A stretch of 35,587 nt of DNA from Alterluteimonas quercicellularis (GTDB lineage Bacteria; Pseudomonadota; Gammaproteobacteria; Xanthomonadales; Xanthomonadaceae), in contig NZ_JAIWPR010000009.1 of assembly GCF_021191635.1 (NCBI RefSeq), positions 1 through 35,587 on the forward strand, given 5' to 3'. The notes beneath the pieces were generated by a model. The model was not told the DNA's origin. It searched no databases and was given only the letters and a program-made list of their open reading frames with translations. Numbering within the stretch: position 1 is the stretch's first letter; each line of letters opens with the position of its first letter. Made by a program: the position numbers and the translations under genes. Shown here one piece after another: positions 29,520 through 35,587 of the stretch.

Positions 29520-31195
29520 GCCGCGCCGCCGACCGCGCGGAAGGCCGTGCCGTCCGCGTGTTCGCGCGGCACCGCGGCGCGATCGCGCTGGCGGTGGCGC
29601 TGCTGTGCCTGACCCTGGCCGCGGGCAGCGGCCTGCTGGCGCTGTCCGGGCATTTCCTGACCGCCGCCGCGCTGGCCGCCGGCCTCGCCGGCTTCGACTT
29701 CTTCGGGCCCTCGGCCGGCATCCGCGCACTGACCTTCGCCCGCATCGCCTCGCGCTACGGCGAGAAGCTGTTCGGCCACGACGTCACCCTGCGCGTGGCG
29801 CGCGACCTGCGCACCTGGTTCTTCGCCCGCGCGCTGCCGCTGGCGCCGCTGGGCCTGGGCCGCGAGCGCACCGGCGACCTGCTGGCGCGGCTGGTCGCCG
29901 ACATCGAGACCGCCGACGGCCTGCTGGTGCGCGCGCTGGGGCCGCTGCTGGCGCTGCTGCTGGCCGCCGCGGGCACCGTGGCCGCGGTCGCTCTCGTCCT
30001 GCCCGCCGCGGCGCTGTGCCTGGCGCTGGCCGCGCTGGCGATCGGCGCCGGCGTGCCGCTGGCGATCGGCCGCGGCGCCCGCGGCGCCGAGCGCGAGCGG
30101 GCGCAGGCGCGCGCGGCCTTCCGCCAGGGCCTGCAGGAGGACCTGGAAGGCGCCGCAGACCTGGTCGCGCTGGACGCGGTGGCGGGCCGGCTGGCGCGGC
30201 TGGACGCGGATTCCGGCGCGCTGTCCGCGCGCGAGTCGCGGCTGCAGCGGCGGCTGTCCTGGGCCGGCCTGGTGCACGGCCTGGCCGTCGCGGCGGTGCT
30301 ACCGGTCCTGCTGTGGCTGCTGTTCGCCGCCCATCGCGACGGCGCGCTCGGCGCGCCCGCCGCCGCCGCGGTGCTGTTCGCCGGCGTCGCGCTGTTCGAG
30401 GCCGCGGCCGGCATGGGCCTGGCCTGGCAGTCGCTGCGGTCGGCGCGCGCTTCGCTGCGCCGGCTCGACGACATCGCCCTGCGCGCGCCCGCCGCCGCCG
30501 AGCCGGCGCGCCCGGCCCCGCTGCCGGCCGAAGGCACGCTGGAACTGTCGGGCGTGCGCTTCGACTGGGGCGGCGCCGCGCCGCGCGCGGTGCTCGACGG
30601 CCTCGACCTCGCGCTGCCGCCGGGCCGGCGCATCGCGATCGCCGGCGACAGCGGCGCCGGCAAGTCCTCGCTGCTGGCGCTGCTGCTGCGCCTGCGCGAC
30701 CCGGACGGCGGCCGCATCGCCTTCGGCGGCGTGGACCTGCGCGAGGCCGCGAGCGCCGACTGGCACCGGCGCCTGGCCTGGCTGCCGCAGGACGCGCCGG
30801 TGTTCGCCGGCAGCGTGCGCGAGAACCTGTGCCTGGGCGATCCGGCGGCCGACGACGCGCGGCTGTGGGCGGCGCTGGAGGCGGTGCGGCTGGCGGAGGC
30901 GGTGCGCGCCCTGCCCGGCGGCCTCGACGGCTGGATCGGCGAAAGCGGCGGCAGCCTGTCCGGCGGCCAGGCGCGCCGCCTGGCGCTGGCCCGCGCGCTG
31001 CTGCGCGACGCGCCGATCCTGCTGCTGGACGAACCCACCGAGGGCCTGGACGTGGACACCGCGCACGCCCTGCTGCGCGACGTCGCCCGCCTGGCCGAGG
31101 GCCGCAGCCTGCTGCTGATCAGCCACGACGCGCTGCCGCCCGGCCTGGTGCACGCGCGCTACCGCCTGCGCGACGGCCGGCTCGTGGAGGAGTAG
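29516..31195 (+). CDS. cydC: Thiol reductant ABC exporter subunit CydC
   Basis: A 559-residue half-transporter partner of CydD. The N-terminal membrane domain includes IALAVALLCLTLAAGSGLLALSGHFLTAAALA, then GIRALTFARIASRYGEKLFGHDVTLRVARDLRTWFF, a stretch typical of CydC. The ATPase domain (about 340-555) has Walker A GDSGAGKSS at 377-385, Q-loop WLPQDAPVFAGSVRENL, signature SLSGGQARRLALAR, Walker B ILLLDEPTEGLD and H-loop LLISHD. It works as a heterodimer with CydD. The frame is joined to cydD by a 4-bp ATGA overlap. The TAG stop codon (31193-31195) is inside a REP repeat that begins at 31192, so the C-terminus (RLVEE) ends exactly at the repeat boundary. Confidence 0.93.
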   Translation: MSRAADRAEGRAVRVFARHRGAIALAVALLCLTLAAGSGLLALSGHFLTAAALAAGLAGFDFFGPSAGIRALTFARIASRYGEKLFGHDVTLRVARDLRTWFFARALPLAPLGLGRERTGDLLARLVADIETADGLLVRALGPLLALLLAAAGTVAAVALVLPAAALCLALAALAIGAGVPLAIGRGARGAERERAQARAAFRQGLQEDLEGAADLVALDAVAGRLARLDADSGALSARESRLQRRLSWAGLVHGLAVAAVLPVLLWLLFAAHRDGALGAPAAAAVLFAGVALFEAAAGMGLAWQSLRSARASLRRLDDIALRAPAAAEPARPAPLPAEGTLELSGVRFDWGGAAPRAVLDGLDLALPPGRRIAIAGDSGAGKSSLLALLLRLRDPDGGRIAFGGVDLREAASADWHRRLAWLPQDAPVFAGSVRENLCLGDPAADDARLWAALEAVRLAEAVRALPGGLDGWIGESGGSLSGGQARRLALARALLRDAPILLLDEPTEGLDVDTAHALLRDVARLAEGRSLLLISHDALPPGLVHARYRLRDGRLVEE

Positions 31196-31346
31196 GAGCG
31201 CGCTCGCGCGCGACAGCGCTCGCTTCTGGCCCCCGCGAAGAAGCGGTGCCGGCCGTCGTTTGCCGGCGTCCGCGCGTGGGGACGCGTTCCGCTTATGCGG
31301 CAGGTCCGGTGGCACCTTGCCCGGTCGCGCGCAAGCGCGCTCCTAC
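31192..31346. repeat. REP doublet (REPIN-like) 2
   Basis: Forward copy at 31192-31214 (GTAGGAGCGCGC...GCGCGAC) overlaps the cydC stop codon. The inverted copy is at 31324-31346, with one altered position (GCGCAAGCGC). The spacing of the two outer ends, 155 bp, is close to that of doublet 1 (148 bp). No gene lies between. Confidence 0.85.
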
Positions 31347-31386
31347 AAGAGCGGTACGCCACGCCACGGCAGCAGCGGAACTCCCT

Positions 31387-31453
31387 GTAGGAGCGCGCGC
31401 GCGCGCGACCGGGCTTTCCCCGCGATTCCTGTCGCGCGCGAGCGCGCTCCCAC
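31387..31453. repeat. REP doublet (REPIN-like) 3
   Basis: Forward copy at 31387-31409, with a centre altered to alternating GC, and inverted copy at 31431-31453 (ending CTCCCAC rather than CTCCTAC), 21 bp apart. Together with doublet 2 this fills the 294-bp gap between cydC and the FNR-type gene; nothing else is visible there. Confidence 0.82.
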
Positions 31454-31489
31454 GGGAACGGTACGCAACGCTCGGATCGGAACCGCGGC

Positions 31490-32260
31490 TCAGGCGGCGG
31501 CGAAGCCGGCCAGCAGGCGCAGGCGGTCGGGGGCGTGCAGCTCGATCCGGTGCGGGTCCTCGAAGCGCACCACGTCCTCGCGCTTGAGGCGGGTGAAGCT
31601 GCGGCTGACCGTCTCCACCGTCAAGCCGAGGTGGTCGGCGATGTCGGCGCGCGTCATCGGCAGGTCAACCTGCGCGGGCGCCCCGCCGCGCTGGCGCTGG
31701 CGCTGCGACATGTCCAGCAGGAAACCGGCCAGGCGCTCCAGCGGGGTCATCCGCGCCAGGCTCATCAGGGTCGAGCGGGTGGCGTCGAGCTCGCTGCAGG
31801 CCTGGCCGAGCAGGCCGGACCCCAGTTCCGGGTGGCGCTCGCACAGCTCGCGCATGTCCTGCAGCGAGAACACGCACAGCACGCAGTCGGTCACCGCCTC
31901 CAGCGTGTGGCGGTGGTGGGAGTCGCCGGTCAGGCCGATGAAGTCGCCGGCCAGCAGGAAGCCCGCCACCAGGCGGCGGCCGTCGGGCAGCAGGCGCACC
32001 CGCCGCATCATGCCGCGGGTCATCGTGTAGACCTCGCGCCGGGGGGTGCCCTCGCGCGCCAGGGTGGCGCCGGCCTGCAGGCGCAGCTGCCCGGCGCTCG
32101 CCTCGAGCGCGTGGGTGTACTCGTCGGGCAGCGAGGCGCACACGGCGAGCGGGCGGGCCAGGCACCCCGCGCAGCCGTCGTGCGGCTTGCGGCGCGTGGA
32201 TTCCGGCGCGCGTCGCTGTCCTTCGGCGGTCGCGGACCGCGGACTCATGCGGGGACTCAT
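31490..32260 (-). CDS. fnr: FNR-type Crp/Fnr family regulator with candidate Fe-S cysteines
   Basis: A 256-residue regulator. The N-terminus has CAGCLARPLAVC (Cys30, Cys33, Cys41), a C-x2-C-x7-C set like the [4Fe-4S] ligands of FNR-type oxygen sensors, and there is a central Cys pair at 126 and 129 (TDCVLCVFS), one of which could be the fourth ligand. A cyclic-nucleotide-binding-like beta-roll (about 55-150; RLVAGFLLAGDFIGLTG) and a dimerisation helix follow. The helix-turn-helix (about 205-230) reads MTRADIADHLGLTVETVSRSFTRLKRE; the E-x-x-S-R in the recognition helix is the FNR type that reads TTGAT half-sites. It should switch genes on or off when oxygen falls. Start 32260 was preferred over 32248 because of an upstream GGAG. 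It sits convergent with cydDC, which supports bd oxidase formation. Confidence 0.88.
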   Translation of the reverse strand: MSPRMSPRSATAEGQRRAPESTRRKPHDGCAGCLARPLAVCASLPDEYTHALEASAGQLRLQAGATLAREGTPRREVYTMTRGMMRRVRLLPDGRRLVAGFLLAGDFIGLTGDSHHRHTLEAVTDCVLCVFSLQDMRELCERHPELGSGLLGQACSELDATRSTLMSLARMTPLERLAGFLLDMSQRQRQRGGAPAQVDLPMTRADIADHLGLTVETVSRSFTRLKREDVVRFEDPHRIELHAPDRLRLLAGFAAA

Positions 32261-32387
32261 ACTCGCTCGGGGGCTCCTGCTACCCGGCCATGGTAACCCA
32301 GCCGGGCCCTTCGGCCCCGTTCGGTGAAGATGCCGTGAAAAACCCGCCGGCCGGCACGGCCGGGCCCGGCGCTGGCGCGGGTCGCGT

Positions 32388-32418
32388 GCCCGGGGGCGTC
32401 GGCTACGCGCCCCCGGGC
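32388..32418. other. GC-rich hairpin in the fnr-parC divergent region
   Basis: Perfect 11-bp inverted repeat, GCCCGGGGGCG (32388-32398) and CGCCCCCGGGC (32408-32418), with a 9-nt loop. It is about halfway between two divergent starts and has no T run, so it is not an ordinary terminator. Role unknown. Confidence 0.5.
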
Positions 32419-32519
32419 GTCGCCAGGCCGGGCGCGGACCGCCGGCAGAAGCCGGCGCCGCAACGCCGCATCGCGGCGGCCCGCACGCGGGAACGCGCTT
32501 CAAAGTGCGCCGCACGCTC

Positions 32520-32525
32520 TAGAAT
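32520..32525 (+). promoter_or_regulatory. Putative -10 element of parC (TAGAAT)
   Basis: CTCTAGAATCGTCG lies 27 nt before the parC ATG. A weak -35 candidate, CTTCAA, lies 16 bp upstream (32498-32503). Confidence 0.5.
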
Positions 32526-32552
32526 CGTCGTTTTCCCCCCACGCCGCACCCG

Positions 32553-34796
32553 ATGACCGACTCCGTCCGCCCCGTCTTCCACGGCTTCGAGCAGATCCCC
32601 CTGCGCGAGTACGCCGAGCGCGCCTACCTCGACTACTCCATGTACGTGGTGCTCGACCGCGCCCTGCCCTTCGTCGGCGACGGCCTGAAGCCGGTGCAGC
32701 GGCGCATCGTCTACGCCATGAGCGAGCTGGGGCTCAACGCCGCGGCCAAGCCGAAGAAGTCGGCACGCACCGTGGGCGACGTGATCGGCAAGTACCACCC
32801 CCACGGCGACAGCGCCTGCTACGAGGCGATGGTGCTGATGGCCCAGCCCTTCTCCTACCGCTATCCGCTGATCGACGGCCAGGGCAACTTCGGCTCCAGC
32901 GACGACCCGAAGTCGTTCGCGGCCATGCGCTACACCGAGTCGCGGCTGACCCCGATCGCCGAGGTGCTGCTGGGCGAGCTGGGCCACGGCACCGTCGACT
33001 GGACGCCGAACTTCGACGGCACCCTGGACGAGCCCGCCTGGCTGCCCGCGCGCCTGCCCCACCTGCTGCTCAACGGCACCACCGGCATCGCGGTCGGCAT
33101 GGCCACCGACGTGCCGCCGCACAACCTCAACGAGGTGGTCAGCGCCTGCGTGCGCCTGCTCGACGATCCGGACGCCAGCGTGCGCGAGCTGTGCGAGCAC
33201 GTGCGCGGCCCCGACTACCCCACCAGCGCCGAGATCATCACCCCGGCCGCGGACCTGATGGCGCTGTACGAGACCGGCAACGGCGCGATCCGCGCCCGCG
33301 CCACCTGGATCCGCGAAGGCCAGAACATCGTGATCACCGCGCTGCCGCACCAGGTCTCGCCGAGCAAGGTCATCGAGCAGATCGCGGCGCAGATGCGGGC
33401 CAAGAAGCTGCCGTGGCTGGAGGACGTGCGCGACGAGTCCGACCACGCCAACCCGACCCGCATCGTGCTGGTGCCGCGCTCCAGCCGCGTCGACGCCGAG
33501 CAGCTGGTGGGGCACCTGTTCGCCACCACCGACCTCGAGCGCAGCTACCGCGCCAACTTCAACGTGATCGGCCTGGACGGCCGCCCGCAGGTGAAGAACC
33601 TCAAGGCGCTGCTGGCCGAATGGCTGCAGTTCCGCGCCGACACCGTCACCCGCCGCCTGCAGCACCGGCTGGACAAGGTCGAGCGGCGGCTGCACCTGCT
33701 GGAAGGCCTGCTGACGGCCTTCCTCAACCTCGACGAGGTGATCCGCATCATCCGCACCGAGGACGAGCCCAAGCCGGCGCTGATCGCGCGCTTCGAGCTG
33801 TCCGAGGACCAGGCCGAGTACATCCTGGAAACCCGCCTGCGCCAGCTGGCGCGGCTGGAGGAGATGAAGATCCGCGGCGAGCAGGACGAGCTCGACGCCG
33901 AACGCGACCGCCTGATCGGCATCCTCGGCAGCAAGGCCAAGCTGAAGAAGCTGATCAAGGACGAGCTGCTGGCCGATGCCAAGAAGTACGGCGACGCCCG
34001 CCGCTCGCCGCTGGTCGCGCGCGGGGCCGCGCAAGCGCTGGCCGAGACCGACCTGGTGCCGAGCGAGCCGGTCACCGTGGTGCTCAGCGCCAAGGGCTGG
34101 GTGCGCGCGGCCAAGGGCCACGACGTCGACGCCGCCGCGCTGTCCTACCGCGAGGGCGACCAGCTGCTCGCCGCGGTGCGCGGGCGCAGCACGCAGGCGG
34201 TGGCCTTCCTCGATTCCGCCGGCCGCAGCTACTCGACCGTCGCCCACGGCCTGCCGTCCGCGCGCGGCAACGGCGAGCCGCTGACCGGCCGCTTCTCGCC
34301 CGCGCCCGGCGCCTCGTTTCGGGCGCTGGCGACCGGCGAGGCGGACATGCGGCTGGTGCTGGCGTCCTCGCAGGGCTACGGCTTCGTGACCCGCTTCGAG
34401 AACCTGGTCGGCCGGCAGAAGGCCGGCAAGGCCATGCTGAGCCTGTCGCCGGGCGCCGGCGTGCTGCAGCCCGCGCCGCTGGCCGGCCAGGCCGAGGAGC
34501 GCATCGTCGCGGTCACCAGCGCCGGCCACCTGCTCGCCTTCCCGGTCGCCGAGCTGCCCGAGCTGGACCGCGGCAAGGGCAACAAGATCATCGAGATCCC
34601 CAAGGCCAAGCGCGGCACCGAGCGCGTGGTGGCGGTCGCCGTGGTGGCGCCGTCGGCCACGCTGCAGGTCAAGTCCGGCGCGCGCACGATGTCGCTGTCC
34701 TACCGCGAGCTGGAGCCGTACCTGGGCGCGCGCGGAAGCCGCGGCGGTCTGCTGCCGCGCGGCTGGCAGAAGGTGGAGGCGCTGCATGTCGAATGA
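32553..34796 (+). CDS. parC: DNA topoisomerase IV subunit A (ParC)
   Basis: A 747-residue type IIA topoisomerase subunit, close to E. coli ParC in length. The N-terminal part has [46 protein letters not shown] and the catalytic Tyr127 in [10 protein letters not shown]. The quinolone-determining residues equivalent to E. coli Ser80 and Glu84 are Ser87 and Glu91, that is, the wild-type drug-sensitive pattern. The coiled-coil gate includes [24 protein letters not shown]. The C-terminal domain (about 495-745) is a degenerate ParC-type propeller without the GyrA box QRRGGKG, which identifies ParC rather than GyrA. With ParE it unlinks daughter chromosomes. It has its own TAGAAT promoter element and is divergent from fnr. 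Confidence 0.96.
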   Translation: MTDSVRPVFHGFEQIPLREYAERAYLDYSMYVVLDRALPFVGDGLKPVQRRIVYAMSELGLNAAAKPKKSARTVGDVIGKYHPHGDSACYEAMVLMAQPFSYRYPLIDGQGNFGSSDDPKSFAAMRYTESRLTPIAEVLLGELGHGTVDWTPNFDGTLDEPAWLPARLPHLLLNGTTGIAVGMATDVPPHNLNEVVSACVRLLDDPDASVRELCEHVRGPDYPTSAEIITPAADLMALYETGNGAIRARATWIREGQNIVITALPHQVSPSKVIEQIAAQMRAKKLPWLEDVRDESDHANPTRIVLVPRSSRVDAEQLVGHLFATTDLERSYRANFNVIGLDGRPQVKNLKALLAEWLQFRADTVTRRLQHRLDKVERRLHLLEGLLTAFLNLDEVIRIIRTEDEPKPALIARFELSEDQAEYILETRLRQLARLEEMKIRGEQDELDAERDRLIGILGSKAKLKKLIKDELLADAKKYGDARRSPLVARGAAQALAETDLVPSEPVTVVLSAKGWVRAAKGHDVDAAALSYREGDQLLAAVRGRSTQAVAFLDSAGRSYSTVAHGLPSARGNGEPLTGRFSPAPGASFRALATGEADMRLVLASSQGYGFVTRFENLVGRQKAGKAMLSLSPGAGVLQPAPLAGQAEERIVAVTSAGHLLAFPVAELPELDRGKGNKIIEIPKAKRGTERVVAVAVVAPSATLQVKSGARTMSLSYRELEPYLGARGSRGGLLPRGWQKVEALHVE

Positions 34797-34839
34797 TCGC
34801 CGGGCTCCTCGGCGCGCTGCGGCGCGCGGGCAGGCGTAG

Positions 34840-35499
34840 GTGGACGCGTCGTTCTGGCACCAGCGCTGGGAGGAAGGCCGGATCGGCTTCCACCAGGCCA
34901 GCGCCTCGCCGCTGCTGGCCCGCCACTGGCCGGCGCTTGGCCTGCCCGAGGGCAGCCGCGTGTTCGTGCCGCTGTGCGGCAAGTCGCTGGACATGGTCTG
35001 GCTGGCCGAGCAGGGCCACGCGGTGTTCGGCGTGGAGCTGTCGACGCTGGCGGTGACCCAGTTCTTCGCCGAGCGCGGGCTGGAACCGTCGGTGCGCGAG
35101 AGCCCGGCCGGCGTCCACTACCGCGGCGGCCCCTACGAGCTGCTGTGCGGCGACGCCTTCGCGCTGGGCGCGGAACTGCTGGCCGACTGCGCCGGCGCCT
35201 ACGACCGCGCCGCGCTGGTCGCCCTGCCGCCGGAGACGCGCGCACTCTACGCCGACACCTGCTGGCGGCGCCTGCCGCCGCACTGCCGCGGCCTGCTGGT
35301 CACCATGGAGTACCCGCAGGCCGAGCGCGCCGGGCCGCCGTTCTCGGTGGAGGCGCCGGAGGTCGACCTGCTGTTCGGCGCCGAGTGGTCGCCCGAACTG
35401 CTGGAACGCCGCGACATCCTCGACCGCGAGCCCGGCTTCGCCGCCGACGGCGTGAGCGCGCTGTCGACCTGCGCGTGGCGGCTGCAACGGCCGGGCTGA
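34840..35499 (+). CDS. tpm: Thiopurine S-methyltransferase (TPMT) family protein
   Basis: A 219-residue SAM-dependent methyltransferase starting with GTG (34840). The first residues MDASFWHQRWEEGRIGFHQ match the bacterial TPMT signature. VFVPLCGKSLDMVWLAEQGHAVFGVELS is the SAM-binding motif I and acidic loop, and AYDRAALVALPPETRALY is motif IV. The C-terminal MEYPQAERAGPPFSV is also characteristic. Bacterial members methylate thiopurines and selenium or tellurium compounds, and may detoxify metalloids. No strong Shine-Dalgarno precedes the GTG, but the family N-terminus begins here and no upstream start fits. It follows parC after 43 bp and may be cotranscribed with it. The next feature is a REP pair. 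Confidence 0.92.
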   Translation: MDASFWHQRWEEGRIGFHQASASPLLARHWPALGLPEGSRVFVPLCGKSLDMVWLAEQGHAVFGVELSTLAVTQFFAERGLEPSVRESPAGVHYRGGPYELLCGDAFALGAELLADCAGAYDRAALVALPPETRALYADTCWRRLPPHCRGLLVTMEYPQAERAGPPFSVEAPEVDLLFGAEWSPELLERRDILDREPGFAADGVSALSTCAWRLQRPG

Positions 35500-35524
35500 G
35501 CGAGCCGAAGACCCATCCAAATCG

Positions 35525-35585
35525 GTCGCGCGCGAGCGCGCTCCTACGCGGCATCGGTACTTGTAGGAGCGCGCTCGCGCGCGAC
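35525..35585. repeat. REP doublet (REPIN-like) 4
   Basis: Inverted copy at 35525-35547 and forward copy at 35563-35585, 15 bp apart. The order is the reverse of the three other doublets. It lies downstream of tpm at the right edge of the window. Confidence 0.85.
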
Positions 35586-35587
35586 GG

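Noticed and set aside
31192..31453. Possible CRISPR array because of recurring short repeats
   Set aside because: The units are palindromic, alternate in orientation and have irregular spacing (110 bp, 40 bp, 21 bp). These are REP-type repeats; no cas genes are present.
32403..34994. Open frame of 863 codons opposite parC
   Set aside because: Antisense shadow; the plus strand is full-length ParC with its catalytic tyrosine.

Overview
The window looks like a chromosomal segment of a high-GC gammaproteobacterium of the Xanthomonadaceae/Lysobacteraceae (Lysobacter, Luteimonas or a relative). Four signs support this. GC content is very high with strongly GC-ending codons. Short inverted repeats beginning GTAGGAGCGCGC lie between genes. 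The -10 motif TAGAAT/TACAAT recurs. The gene set (MetX-type succinyltransferase, EfpL, RNase T, ParC, CydDC, RNase R/RlmB) fits that group. The genus is inferred; no rRNA is present. No phage, plasmid, CRISPR or transposase gene was seen.

Layout. Bases 1-2840 (all minus) hold the start of a lipoprotein gene, a metabolite:H+ symporter of the MFS, a DUF6164 membrane protein and a PA2169-type four-helix protein with a clear terminator. Bases 3197-5239 encode a secreted S9 prolyl-oligopeptidase-type peptidase. A 271-bp element with 34-bp terminal inverted repeats follows (5372-5642) and supplies the stop codon of an HD-domain phosphohydrolase gene, which overlaps a DUF998 membrane protein gene. 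Divergent from these are a MetX-type serine/homoserine O-succinyltransferase and a cysteine dioxygenase, both apparently leaderless, then tRNA-Leu(CAA). Bases 9046-11489 (minus) look accessory: a DUF1508 protein, a PI-PLC-like phosphodiesterase and an unrecognised protein with a degenerate Nudix box. Bases 11588-14527 (plus) are housekeeping: an NRDE/TANGO2 protein, an SDR dehydrogenase, EfpL and RNase T.

Bases 14540-19525 (minus) form a tight four-gene operon with ATGA overlaps at every junction: an exported DJ-1/PfpI-TPR protein, an OmpR-type response regulator, a histidine kinase, and a beta-lactamase-like serine hydrolase with a membrane tail. An 11-bp-period direct repeat upstream is a candidate autoregulatory site. 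A glutathione S-transferase lies upstream. Next is a Gdx/SugE guanidinium exporter preceded by two hairpins with ACGG loops, which reads as a guanidine-II (mini-ykkC) riboswitch. Then come a large propeller-sensor diguanylate cyclase, RlmB and RNase R.

On the right are tRNA-Leu(CAG), CydD-CydC (the thiol exporter needed for cytochrome bd assembly), paired REP repeats (one supplying the cydC stop codon), an FNR-type regulator with a candidate Fe-S cysteine set, parC, a thiopurine S-methyltransferase gene and a final REP pair.

The observations most worth following are the four-gene signalling operon with its putative binding site, the PI-PLC/pseudo-Nudix pair, the guanidine riboswitch, the inverted-repeat element and the set of leaderless starts.
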